DNA of 64,000 nt from Pseudoalteromonas flavipulchra NCIMB 2033 = ATCC BAA-314. GTDB taxonomy: Bacteria > Pseudomonadota > Gammaproteobacteria > Enterobacterales > Alteromonadaceae. The stretch covers positions 310,001-374,000 of the forward strand of contig JWIH01000024.1 of the NCBI GenBank assembly GCA_000814665.1, in the 5' to 3' direction. Positions 42,253 to 52,600 of the stretch are shown here, piece by piece; the stretch's first letter is position 1; each line of letters starts with the position of its first letter. The notes under the pieces were generated by a model, which was not told the origin of the DNA, ran no database searches, and was given only the letters and a program-made list of their open reading frames with translations. A program made the position numbers and the translations under genes.

Positions 42253-45042
42253 ATGAAAAAAAATCTACCGACAAGCTTTACGCTTTCTGCCGTTGCGATG
42301 ATCTGTGCTGGACTGACGTTAAGCTCAGCTGCAAATGCTAACACCCTATCAGGGCAAGTTAGTTCCGTATCACAAAAGAGCCACTTTCAAGGAGCAAAAG
42401 TGGTGATCAAAGAATTAGACAGAACCCTTATCTCTGAGCGAGATGGCCGCTTTACGGCAACTAATCTCCCGGCGGGTAATTATACGCTTGAAATAAGTTA
42501 TCTTGGCGCTGAAACAGTGACTAAAAGCATCACAATTACTGATAACCAAGTCACCGATGTTCAAGTACAGCTTGGTTCTCAATCGGGCCAAATGGACGAT
42601 ATTATTGTTGTTGGGCAAAGAGCCGGACAAGCAGGTGCACTAAACCGACAAAAAAATGCTCTGTCACTTAAGTCGATCGTCAGCGCGGATTCCATCGGTC
42701 AGTTGCCGGATCAAAACGCAGCAGAAGCACTGCAACGTCTGCCTGGACTTTCTATTCAACGAGATCAAGGTGAAGGCCGTTTTGTGGCAATTCGTGGGAT
42801 CGACCCAAACCTCAACAATGTGACCATCAATGGTGCCAACGTGCCTTCTCCTGAAGCGGGCGTGCGCTCGGTGGCGATGGATGTCATCCCAAGTGAGTTA
42901 GTGCAAAGCCTAGAGGTGAGCAAAACGGTCACACCGGATATGGACGCATCAGCGGTGGGCGGTAGCATCGAAGTAAAAAGCCTCAGTGCTTTTGACCGAG
43001 AAGGGCAGAGCTACAGCGTGACGTTACAAGCGTCACACAATGAACAGGTGAGCGAGACCAGCCCAAAAGCGTCGTTTAGCTTCACCGATATTTATGCCGC
43101 AGGCAAAGAGGTGGAAGTTGGGGTTGCAACGGCGGTATCTTGGTTTGAGCGTGAGTTTGGTTCTCATAATATGGAAACCGATGGCGGCTGGATGGAACTA
43201 GAAATGGACGATGTGAACTCAGGAGAAGAAGTGAGCTTCTTTGGTGCTGAGGAAATGGAGCAGCGCCACTATCGTATTACGCGAGAGCGTTTAGGGGCGG
43301 CACTGAATCTTGATGTCCATCACAAAGGGTTTAACAAATACTACTTACGCACGCTCTACAGCAAGTTTTCTGACGATGAATTTCGTCAACGCAATGAGTA
43401 CAAGTTTGACAAAGGCGATGTATTTGCCGATGAGCTAAGCCAAAATGCGGCCTATTTCTCAGGTGCAGAAATGGATAGAGATACCAAAGACAGATATGAA
43501 GAGCAAAGCATTTTATCTGTGGTTTTGGGCGGCGAAAACTTAGTGCAGGATTGGTTTATTGAATACAGCATTGGCTACTCGAAATCAGATGAAAGCGAGC
43601 CAAATCGATTGGATACCTCATTTGCTGGAGAAGATTTTGCGCTAGGGTATGTACTGGATGGTAAGACACCCACGCTTGCAGCGGATGAAGCTTCCCAGCA
43701 GCTTAGCAATTTTGAAATCGATGAAATTGTCTGGGAGAACAACCTAAGTGAAGATGAAAATACCAGCTTTAGACTGGACTTAACTAAAGACTTCACTTTA
43801 CTTGGTCACAATGCGCAAATTAAATTTGGTGGTAAATATGCCGACCGTGAAAAGTTTAACCGCGTTGATGCCAAGCTATATGACGGCGGCTTTGATGACC
43901 TAACGGCGAAAGACTTTGCCGCCAATGAGCCTGAGTATGAGCTTGGGGCCTTTGGTCCGGGTTTAAGTCGCGGCCAGATCCGCGACTACTTCTATAGTAA
44001 TCGCAGTGCCCTTGAGCTAAACCAGCTTGAAACTGACATTGAAACACAAGGTCGCTCATACACCAGTGAAGAAACCGTCACCGCGCTCTATGCCATGCTG
44101 ACGGTCGACATTGATAAACTCAATGTTATTGCGGGCTTTAGATACGAAGACACAGATTATGCAACGAGTGGTAATCGTGTTGAACTCATTAATGATGAAG
44201 TGAATGACGTTGAACGCGTCGAGATCAACCAATGGCAAGTTGAAGATAGCTACGACCATTTATTACCAAACTTAACATTACGCTATGAAATCAGCGATAA
44301 ACTGATCACTCGTTTTGCCTATACACAAACTCTTGCGCGTCCAAGCTTTGAAGATGCAGCAGCATTTCAAATCATAGAAACAGAGACCACAGAAGATGAT
44401 GGCGAAGTTGAAATTGAGCGTAAAGCCGAAGTTGGAAACCCAGACTTAGACCCATACAAGTCAACAAACTATGACTTCTCGGTAGAATATTACCCCGGCG
44501 CAATTGGCGTGTTATCCGCAGGCGTTTTTCACAAAAACGTCGATAATTTTATTGCCAAAGCCGAGGTGCAAGATAACGGTCAGTGGCAAGGCTATAAAGA
44601 AGTTATTCAAAGTGTTAATGGCGGCGCCGCTGAACTAACAGGGGTAGAACTTGCGTACACGAAGAACTTTAAAAATGGTTTGATGCTCTCAGCTAATGGT
44701 ACATTTATTGATGCTGATGACAATCTACCAAACCAATCCGACACCGTGGGCAACCTAATGTTTGGTTATGAAAATAGCCAAATAAGCGCAAGGTTGAGTG
44801 CGTCGTACAAGAGCAAAAGCTTTTTGTTTGAAGAGAACAAGCAGCGCGTTTTCCAAGACGACCATCTGCAACTCGATTTAAGCATGAAGTACTTTTATAC
44901 CGAGCAAACTCAGCTGTATTTCAACGCGATCAATTTAACCGATGAGCCGATGAGCATTTATCAAGGCGACACTCGTTACAACTACCAATACGAAACCTAT
45001 GGGCGTTCATTTGAGCTTGGAGTAACGGTAACGTCTTTCTAA
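42253..45042 (+). CDS. TonB-dependent receptor with N-terminal carboxypeptidase-like domain
   Basis: 929 residues. Signal peptide (1-30), a carboxypeptidase-regulatory-like domain (about 31-113: LSGQVSSVSQKSHFQGAKV; FTATNLPAGNYTLEISYLG), TonB box DDIIVVGQ, plug (SADSIGQLPDQNAAEALQRL; AIRGIDPNLNNVTINGANV) and a large barrel ending VTVTSF with terminal Phe. This is the SusC-like/CirA-type receptor form used by marine bacteria for sugars, peptides or phosphorylated compounds. The next gene is a secreted phosphatase, so a phosphorylated substrate is plausible. Confidence 0.92.
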   Translation: MKKNLPTSFTLSAVAMICAGLTLSSAANANTLSGQVSSVSQKSHFQGAKVVIKELDRTLISERDGRFTATNLPAGNYTLEISYLGAETVTKSITITDNQVTDVQVQLGSQSGQMDDIIVVGQRAGQAGALNRQKNALSLKSIVSADSIGQLPDQNAAEALQRLPGLSIQRDQGEGRFVAIRGIDPNLNNVTINGANVPSPEAGVRSVAMDVIPSELVQSLEVSKTVTPDMDASAVGGSIEVKSLSAFDREGQSYSVTLQASHNEQVSETSPKASFSFTDIYAAGKEVEVGVATAVSWFEREFGSHNMETDGGWMELEMDDVNSGEEVSFFGAEEMEQRHYRITRERLGAALNLDVHHKGFNKYYLRTLYSKFSDDEFRQRNEYKFDKGDVFADELSQNAAYFSGAEMDRDTKDRYEEQSILSVVLGGENLVQDWFIEYSIGYSKSDESEPNRLDTSFAGEDFALGYVLDGKTPTLAADEASQQLSNFEIDEIVWENNLSEDENTSFRLDLTKDFTLLGHNAQIKFGGKYADREKFNRVDAKLYDGGFDDLTAKDFAANEPEYELGAFGPGLSRGQIRDYFYSNRSALELNQLETDIETQGRSYTSEETVTALYAMLTVDIDKLNVIAGFRYEDTDYATSGNRVELINDEVNDVERVEINQWQVEDSYDHLLPNLTLRYEISDKLITRFAYTQTLARPSFEDAAAFQIIETETTEDDGEVEIERKAEVGNPDLDPYKSTNYDFSVEYYPGAIGVLSAGVFHKNVDNFIAKAEVQDNGQWQGYKEVIQSVNGGAAELTGVELAYTKNFKNGLMLSANGTFIDADDNLPNQSDTVGNLMFGYENSQISARLSASYKSKSFLFEENKQRVFQDDHLQLDLSMKYFYTEQTQLYFNAINLTDEPMSIYQGDTRYNYQYETYGRSFELGVTVTSF

Positions 45043-45055
45043 GAGAGAAGTAGAG

Positions 45056-45160
45056 GTGGGTGTCCTTGTAAAAGCAAAAAGATGTATTGAAAGGAAGGAT
45101 GTATTAAAAGGACACCCACCGTATCGAGCTAGGGTCTTAGGTATTAGCAGGACACCCATC
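45056..45160. repeat. REP-like GGACACCCACC repeats
   Basis: GGTGGGTGTCCTT at 45056-45068 is the inverted copy of AAGGACACCCACC at 45108-45120, and a third copy GGACACCCATC lies at 45150-45160. Same family as the hairpin at 31580. Located between the receptor and phosphatase genes. Confidence 0.65.
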
Positions 45161-45206
45161 TTATTTATATGTAGGAGGATGCAGTGGTAACATTGTGTCA
45201 GTAACA

Positions 45207-46466
45207 ATGAAAATAACATCAATAGCTTTACTATTCACGCTTAGTGGCGCAGCGCAGGCCGCGGAAAATATTAACTTTCTGGCCTTTGGTGATGGCGGCT
45301 ATCACCCAGATTATCCAAAAACAAAGCACATTAAATCGCCTAAAAATAAGGCCGAGTTTATTGCTGCTGAAAAGGCGGATTGGTTAGAAGAGCATCGTCC
45401 AATTGAGGAGTTTAATCACGCGCCTATTTATGTTTATCCGGGGACCGAAACCGCAACGGAAGAAACCGGCGCATTAGTAGTCGGGCAGGCAATGGCCTCT
45501 TTGTGTGAGAAAAAGCCATGCGACTTTGCTATTCAGCTTGGTGATAATATCTATCCTGACGGTGCGGCGGCTAACGATGGCAAAGACGACCAAAAGCGTA
45601 TGGATGACTTGATTTTAGGACCGCTAAAGCCACTCCTTATTCAAAACCCAGAGTTGGTTGTGTATTCAGCGTTAGGCAACCACGATTGGAAGACGTCTCG
45701 TCGCGGCGTGAAATTACAGACCGAGTGGATGGCTAAGCAAGCTAATTTTCATATGGATGGCAAAGGTTATTACAGCTACACCTTTGGTGAGAAAGACAAT
45801 AACGTTGAGTTTTTTGTGCTTGATACCAATATGCTACTCTCTGGCCAGCATTATTACGAAATTCCACTAAAATCGGATGGTAGTGAACAGGGACTGGCAA
45901 GTGCACTGGCCAGTGGTCAAGCCGAAGTTGAAGACATTGAAAAACATGAGCAACCTGTCAATGGGGAAGATCACAGGCAATTGGCTTGGCTTGCAAATGG
46001 GCTTAAAAACTCAACCGCAAAATGGAAAATTGTATATGGACACCATGTACTTTGGTCGATTGGTGGCACCAAGTACGATGAAGCTCATGTGCTACGCCGC
46101 TTAATCTTACCTGAACTATGTGAGTATGCAGATGCATATATCGCAGGCCATGAGCATGATTTGGAACTGTTAACGGACGACTGTTCGCGTGTACTCCCCG
46201 GAAACACAAAGCCTAAGTTACCACTTATTATCAGCGGCGCCGCATCAAAAATGCGTGGCACGCATACACCGCTTGCTAACTATCAAGAAAAGCGTTATCC
46301 AGAGTACGACCTAGTCTGGAATAAAGCTTTTACTTGGGGTTTTGCGCATATCGAATTAGACAACCAAAAAGACATGCTCAATGTGTCGTTTTACTCAACA
46401 CCAAACGATTTAAGCGGTCAGCTGGTGCCAGAGCATAGCTTTAGCTTCGCTCACCGCAGTAAGTAA
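45207..46466 (+). CDS. Secreted metallophosphoesterase (acid-phosphatase-like)
   Basis: 419 residues from the ATG at 45207; a GTG four codons earlier (45195) is possible. A signal peptide ends AQAAE. Calcineurin-like motifs are NFLAFGDGG, IQLGDNIYPDGA, YSALGNHDWK, VYGHHVLWSIGG and YIAGHEHDLELL, giving the full di-metal site, as in tartrate-resistant (purple) acid phosphatases. Likely releases phosphate from organic compounds outside the cell. Probably works with the TonB receptor in front of it. Confidence 0.9.
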   Translation: MKITSIALLFTLSGAAQAAENINFLAFGDGGYHPDYPKTKHIKSPKNKAEFIAAEKADWLEEHRPIEEFNHAPIYVYPGTETATEETGALVVGQAMASLCEKKPCDFAIQLGDNIYPDGAAANDGKDDQKRMDDLILGPLKPLLIQNPELVVYSALGNHDWKTSRRGVKLQTEWMAKQANFHMDGKGYYSYTFGEKDNNVEFFVLDTNMLLSGQHYYEIPLKSDGSEQGLASALASGQAEVEDIEKHEQPVNGEDHRQLAWLANGLKNSTAKWKIVYGHHVLWSIGGTKYDEAHVLRRLILPELCEYADAYIAGHEHDLELLTDDCSRVLPGNTKPKLPLIISGAASKMRGTHTPLANYQEKRYPEYDLVWNKAFTWGFAHIELDNQKDMLNVSFYSTPNDLSGQLVPEHSFSFAHRSK

Positions 46467-46605
46467 CGGATCAGCAGGCGATAAACATGCGGTTTTAAGT
46501 ATTTAAAAAGGGTGAAATACAGATTGAATGTAATGCTGTGTAATTGATAACTTCCGTTTTGATGAACTAGATTTAACAGGAGTTTTACATCTTAAGGAAA
46601 GCATC

Positions 46606-48012
46606 ATGCTACCGTCATCAATTACACGCACTAAACTCCAATTACTTGGAATGTCATTATTGCTTGCTACAAGTACACTGGCTGCGCCAAGTGCGCTTGC
46701 TTACTCGAACGATACTTCTTGTAAACCGAATAACGATTGGTTTGGCAGCCCTGTGCCAAACCCTCCTGAAGGTGCAAATAGTCCGTTTGCATTTAAAGAT
46801 GGTAAAGATCTCTCGACAAACTGCGATTTTCATCAGTGGTCGTGGAATAAGTTTCTTTATTTAACGCAGCCTGACAAGCGTGCTCCTGGTGGCTTGTTGA
46901 TGTTTGGTTCTGGGTTTTGGCAGGTTGATAATGCGCTAAAACCTTATTTTGCCCCTTGGAATGATTTATTAAATCCAACCGGACTTCGCCCCGCAAATGT
47001 GTTGATCCTTGAAGATATAAATCAAGCAGGATCAGATGGTGTTATTTACAGCAAGTTTGGTGGGACTCCCGTACATTATTCGATCCACGTTAACGATACT
47101 TATATGAAGTCAGCAACCTCCCACCCAAAAGCAGATAGTAAAGCTGAATTTGCTGTGGGGTCGGTTGAGTTAAAGGTTGCTTGGATGGATGTCAAAGCGC
47201 TGCAGCAAGTCTATCCAAAACTTGATTTAGCTGAGCATTTTTATATTCGTAAAGCGGTTTACCAAAAAGACAATAAATATAGTGGTACGGGAGAAGTAGC
47301 GCTCGTTGGCATGCATGTTGTCGGTGTGGTTGAAAATCACCCTGAGTTTATTTGGGCGACGTTCGAGCATAAATTGAGTGCACCAGATTACTACAGCTCT
47401 GAGGGAAAGTTTAAGAAAAGCACGACTTACTTACAGCAAGATAAAGTAGTGAGTAATAGTCACGATCTGCTATTTTATCGGGGCGGAACCGAGGTGCAAA
47501 ATGCACATTTAACGTATCCAGCTTCTGAAACTACGACCAACACGTTTCGTTTATATCAGTACGGCGTGCCAAACGGCAATCCATATATAGCGGGTAATAA
47601 CCCTGAGCTGGTGGGGAGTCAGACACAACAAGCTCAAGATGAAACTAACTTCAATAATATTACTGAACTAAATAGCTTAGTGAATGTAAAACTGGAACAA
47701 AAGAATCCAGTTTGGAGTAACTACTTTTACGCCGGATCAATCTGGCTGAGCACGCAAGATTACGATTTTGCAAATGGTATTAGTGGCAATATCGTGGGTA
47801 AGGGAGCCAACGAGGCGTTACGCGGCTCATTGGCGGTTGCCAATATTACTATGGAAACTTATACCCAAACTTTCAGCGATGTCACTGGCAGCGAGCCACA
47901 AATTAAACCAGCTAACTGTTTCAGCTGCCATGGTGTAAGTGCAGGTAAATCAACGATGCAAGTAAGCCATATCTACAATAACTACTTGAATTTAATGCAA
48001 AAAAATCAGTAA
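46606..48012 (+). CDS. Secreted protein with C-terminal CxxCH haem motif, unknown
   Basis: 468 residues. Signal peptide (1-32, ending ALAYS), two early cysteines (SCKPNNDW; NCDFHQW) and, near the C-terminus, NCFSCHGVSAG, a CxxCH haem c attachment site followed by Met residues that could be the distal ligand. The large middle part is not a family I recognise. Probably a periplasmic c-type cytochrome-like redox protein. AAGGAA precedes the ATG. Confidence 0.7.
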   Translation: MLPSSITRTKLQLLGMSLLLATSTLAAPSALAYSNDTSCKPNNDWFGSPVPNPPEGANSPFAFKDGKDLSTNCDFHQWSWNKFLYLTQPDKRAPGGLLMFGSGFWQVDNALKPYFAPWNDLLNPTGLRPANVLILEDINQAGSDGVIYSKFGGTPVHYSIHVNDTYMKSATSHPKADSKAEFAVGSVELKVAWMDVKALQQVYPKLDLAEHFYIRKAVYQKDNKYSGTGEVALVGMHVVGVVENHPEFIWATFEHKLSAPDYYSSEGKFKKSTTYLQQDKVVSNSHDLLFYRGGTEVQNAHLTYPASETTTNTFRLYQYGVPNGNPYIAGNNPELVGSQTQQAQDETNFNNITELNSLVNVKLEQKNPVWSNYFYAGSIWLSTQDYDFANGISGNIVGKGANEALRGSLAVANITMETYTQTFSDVTGSEPQIKPANCFSCHGVSAGKSTMQVSHIYNNYLNLMQKNQ

Positions 48013-48047
48013 ATCAGGTTTCCTGAGTACGCAAAGGCTCATAATAG

Positions 48048-48074
48048 TAAGCCACCGATTTTAGCGGTGGCTTA
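48048..48074. terminator. Bidirectional terminator
   Basis: TAAGCCACCG pairs with CGGTGGCTTA (10 bp, loop of 7), between convergent genes. T-rich flanks are short. Confidence 0.7.
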
Positions 48075-48088
48075 TTACTTCAAGGAGT

Positions 48089-48691
48089 TTAATCAATTTG
48101 CTTTGTGGGTTGCTTTATCTTTTGCATTAGAAAGAACAAAAGTCCTATAAAAACGATATTGATGAACGCCATGATAAGGGCTACTTGATCCTCTGAGTGC
48201 CCGCGAAAGTCAGACAGCAAATCAGCAAAGATAAATAGGCTATAAAACGTACCTGCTACATTTAAGCCCCATCCTACAAAACGGGATGTCTTTATAAGCT
48301 GAGTGTAATCGCTAAGCTTTGCCATAATAAAGTGATACCCATACATCACACCAACGGCTGCCATCATTAAGCCGACAGCTGCATTGTCGCCTCGTTTATT
48401 TAAATAATATGCATCGAAACATAAAGCACCAACTGCAAAGATGCCTATCAAAATAACAATGGCTTTAATCAAAAATTCAGCGACTGGGTTGGGCTCTCGC
48501 TTTGTTGAAACTTGAGATCTTGTCATCGTAACTTGCTGACCATTCCGTATTACTTGTTGCGGCTGTTGTTGATAAGCTTGACCATATTTGGGTTGTTGAT
48601 TTTGCACACTCACATCACTGATTGCACTAGTGGGCGTTCCTTCATCTAGAATATGCTCAACGCATTTCTTAATTAACTTTTTTATTGTCAC
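48089..48691 (-). CDS. Membrane protein of T6SS effector operon, possible immunity protein
   Basis: 200 residues from a GTG with AAGGAG in front. Gln-rich N-terminal region (about 30-70), then four membrane helices. One loop reads FDAYYLNKRGD, matching FDAYYAFKRGD in the membrane region of the large effector two genes upstream. Last gene of the operon. Immunity proteins against membrane-acting T6SS effectors are often small membrane proteins, which fits, but the role is inferred. Confidence 0.6.
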   Translation of the reverse strand: MTIKKLIKKCVEHILDEGTPTSAISDVSVQNQQPKYGQAYQQQPQQVIRNGQQVTMTRSQVSTKREPNPVAEFLIKAIVILIGIFAVGALCFDAYYLNKRGDNAAVGLMMAAVGVMYGYHFIMAKLSDYTQLIKTSRFVGWGLNVAGTFYSLFIFADLLSDFRGHSEDQVALIMAFINIVFIGLLFFLMQKIKQPTKQID

Positions 48692-48724
48692 AAAAACTCC
48701 TTGTTATAGAGATTAATTCGAGTA

Positions 48725-49666
48725 TTACCAAAACACTTTATCTAACGGACGGTTATTTTTTAGGTCATAAAAGGGGGCTTGTTTTATTAAATCTTCACCT
48801 AATATTTGAATATGGTCTTGGTGGTCAAGATAGGGGCTTTCTATCGTTTCTTGCCAGCCTTTATAAAACGAACTTGGTATGGGCTGAGTGGTATCCATAA
48901 AACGGTGGATTTCACTCCAAAGCTGCACGCTGCTGTCCATATCCTTTGGCTCCCAATCGGTGGAATAAAGTGTCTGGCGCTTAAGTGTTTTTGGGTATCG
49001 CAGTGGGGCTAAAAACGCCAAGTTATGCCTCACGCCTTTACCCGAGGAGACCTTTACAATATACAGTTCAACTTCATCAAGTGTTAACGAGAAGCTCCCT
49101 TCATTATTGCCAATGGGAAATGTGACAAGGCCGGTATTTCGGAAGAAGTCGACCCGTAGCACTTCAGATGTATGGTGTTTAATTCTATGAACTCGGTAAA
49201 AAACGAAGCTTGCAAACACCACTAACCCAATCATAAGGTAAAGGATATGAGGCTCAGATTCTTTCAAGTATACGGGGAGACAAACAAGCGCAAATATTGA
49301 GGCCATATAAGCAAAAACGACATTCGCAAGTTTCCCTACTCGCGCAAAGTCAGCTCCGCCTAATGCGATACGTTGGTTCGATGAGAGCAAGTCATTATCT
49401 TGCAAGACAAAGTCTGCTTTACTATTTACAGCCACTTTTTGCATGCCTTTACTAATGTTAAAGTCTCGTGGTATCGAGTCCTCTATTTTTAGCAGCGGTG
49501 TTTCTTCTATTGGTCGATCATGCACTACTTTATCTACAGGCACCGAAGGTGTTAACGTTTGCGTCTCCTTTTTACCCTCAGTTTCCATCACCTTTTCAAC
49601 AATTTTTTTTACCAAAATTGCTATAAAAGTAAGAACTGATTGATTGGATTTTAACTTGTCTCTCAT
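48725..49666 (-). CDS. Membrane protein next to T6SS effector, DUF6708-like
   Basis: 313 residues with a polar N-terminal third, two central membrane helices (about 115-165) and a C-terminal cytoplasmic domain (EVELYIVKVSSGKGVRHNL; LWSEIHRFMDTTQ; SFYKGWQETIESPYLDH). The last part resembles DUF6708 proteins found beside type VI effectors; I hold this loosely. It starts 14 bases after the effector gene and is either an immunity protein or an accessory. Confidence 0.6.
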   Translation of the reverse strand: MRDKLKSNQSVLTFIAILVKKIVEKVMETEGKKETQTLTPSVPVDKVVHDRPIEETPLLKIEDSIPRDFNISKGMQKVAVNSKADFVLQDNDLLSSNQRIALGGADFARVGKLANVVFAYMASIFALVCLPVYLKESEPHILYLMIGLVVFASFVFYRVHRIKHHTSEVLRVDFFRNTGLVTFPIGNNEGSFSLTLDEVELYIVKVSSGKGVRHNLAFLAPLRYPKTLKRQTLYSTDWEPKDMDSSVQLWSEIHRFMDTTQPIPSSFYKGWQETIESPYLDHQDHIQILGEDLIKQAPFYDLKNNRPLDKVFW

Positions 49667-49679
49667 GGGTAGCCTTTAG

Positions 49680-52600
49680 TTAATTTAGGAGTCGCTGCAA
49701 CACGCCAGCAGGGCTCATGCCATAATCTTCGATTTCGACGTTAATGACTTGCTCAGCCCAAAGATCTGGCTTTTCTATCTTTCCTTCTTCGTCTCTTTCT
49801 GACGCAGGTAACCTTAACTCTTGAGATGAACCTGAGTATATTGTTGCTCCTTTGCCTCTAGGATATTTTCGACACCGCATTCTGATTTGAATTTTAGAAT
49901 GATTAAATTTATCAAAATAGGGATAAAGTGCACTTTCTTCAAACTCAATAATTAAACCCGTTAAACTAGGATTAATGATAATATTGGCATTTTGCCAAAA
50001 ATAATCTAATGCTGTTTGAGCTTGCCCCGTGGGTGCGACAGCAATTAACGAGCTCCAAGGTTTTCCCGCTAATAGTGGGCGAATGTCCAGTTGAATGTCT
50101 AAATAACCAAGCTCTGACTCTGGAATATGACCTGGTATTTGCACATTGAACTTTGCGACTTGGAACTTGCCTTTGGATGTTACTTTGTCATATATCCGAG
50201 AAGGTGTGTGTAATTGTACAACTGATACATCACTAATTATTTTTGGAGAAAATAACTGATCATAGAGACTATGAAGTGCATATTCGGGATTTGTCTTCCA
50301 GCAGTAATAGGGGTTGTCACCAATCCAATCACGCTCGCCACCACCATATGCATCACTGCCCCAAGGACAAGCTTTAACCCAAGCTTCCAGCGGTTCGTCG
50401 CGTAATAGATAATAAATACCATATCCAAGTAACACCAGAATGAGTCCTACATAGCCCAGTTTACTCATGGGGTTTAAAATAATGCCTCTGGTGATCGTGG
50501 CAAGTATGGTTGGCGCGGTTTCAACTGCTAGCGCAACAAAACCTGCGGTAGCAATGCTGAGGCCCGCAGCGCCACCAGAATCGCCGCGCTTAAACGCGTA
50601 ATAGGCATCAAAGCCCGACAATCCGGCACTATATGCAGATGCTAGGAGGTTTAATCTAGCTGTCCATGCCATGATGTTTGCTTTTTTTGCAAACTCAGGG
50701 CCGAATTTACGGATAGCATCAAGATTTCCTTTTGTCATTTTGTACTGTTGAAATTCTTGATATTGGCGCAAGCTAGGTAATCCAACTTTCATCTCTGTGA
50801 TCATTGAGAGAGTAGAGAAATGAATCGCTGCCAAATCGGCAATACTACCCATGAAGTCAACGAGTTTTCTATCTCCACTCATATCCCAATTCAAAAATGC
50901 TTGTCGAAAATTAGCAATTTCAAAGATATATACAATACCGAGTATACCCGCCATTCCTCCCTTTAATGACTGCCCTGATACAGACTCTGTAACTGCCGCA
51001 TTTTGCCATTTTTGTAGGTTTGCGAGCCTATCAGACAACTTCTTAAGTGCTGAATGTTGATTATCTAGCTCTGTTGCATACTGTTTTGCCTCTTCTACTG
51101 CCGCATCGTATATCGCTTGGGCTGTTGATTCTGCTGACTTGGCTGAGACATCAGCACCAGTAATTTTTATCAAATATGCAATGGATTTGTTTTTGCTTTC
51201 AATCGTTGTGATGGTTTCCGCTTGATTGAGAGACTGGGTTAGAAATTCAAGTCGTTTGTTTAAATTTAGTACGTCTTCTAACGATAGTTTGAGCTTAGAG
51301 CCTCTATATCCAACGTCTATTTTGCGTTTATTACTGCCGCGAATAATTTGGTTGAGTTCTTTAATTTGCTTTTCTGCAGCCAATTTTCGAGACTGAGGAT
51401 CAAGTGGCATATACCCTTCAGGAAAATTCCCGTTGAGGTAATCTTGCACTCTCATTTCCACTTCAACTAGGTACCCAGGTGCCGAGATATCGACCAAGCG
51501 CATCAAAGGTTGCAACACGTCTGCTTTTGCATCAATGAGTTTTGCAAACGGATATTTCTTCCAAGCATTGTTTACCTTCACAAAAGAGTTGACCTGTTTT
51601 CTAGAACGACTGACGGCGACTTTTGCTTTAGCAAATTTAGCCTCTAACTCTCTTAGACGCGCACGCTCCAGTTCTAATTGTTGATCAAGCTGCGCTCTGC
51701 TCATTCCATGTTCTTGCTCTGTTAAGTTTTCAAGCACACTTTTCTTATACTCATATTCAGCACGCTTTTCTTGTAACTCTTTAAATGCTTTTGCTTTTTC
51801 TCTTTCAGCGTCGGTAAGGGCTTGTTCTGACTGCGCTATCTCATGTTGTGTTGCATCCATTGCCTCACGAGTTTGGGCCTTTTGTTCCCCAAGCGTCCCC
51901 GAATGTGTAGAGAGATTATAAGCGGCCTCTGGAATTTCGAATAAACTGCCTGCTAAGCCCATAATCACTTGGGAGAGGCGGCGCCCCATTTGCTCACTCT
52001 CTTCTTGTGGCAAAACGGCTTCTTGATCATGGATCTTTTGTATTTTGGCGCTAGTTAAAGGCAATGCAAAGCGATCATATTCCGCTTTTTCGTAGTCGTG
52101 TAGTTTGTCGCCTGTAGGCTTTGGAAACAAAAATTGGGTGATTTGCTTAGCTGGTTTTGTTGGGTGTTGACCCAGACATTGCAGGATAAAATCTTGCCCC
52201 TGATAGCCTGAACTTAACTCATGCCAGAACTCTTTGTCCGTATTAAGGTGTGCAAGCGGTGCGGCTGGGTGAGGCTTTAAAGCGAGAAATACATCGGTGA
52301 CCAAGTCGTATGCTTCAAAGAACCTCAGATCTGATTGGTAGGCATAGTCTTTAAAGCACTCAGTAAAACCGGCACTAAGAGATTCTTGGTTTAAGAACTC
52401 GACTAGTTCGTCAGAGATTTCTGCAATGCGGCGAGCAAGTTTTTGGAAGGCCTTTTCTTCCAAAAACTTAAAGAATTTATCTTCCTCTAAATGAGAAGTG
52501 CGCCAGTCTTTTAATTTATTGGCAAAGTCGACTGCGTCTTCATCTGACTCTACAAGCTTCTCTCCACTGCTTTGAATTTCAATGTCTTTATCTAAAATCG

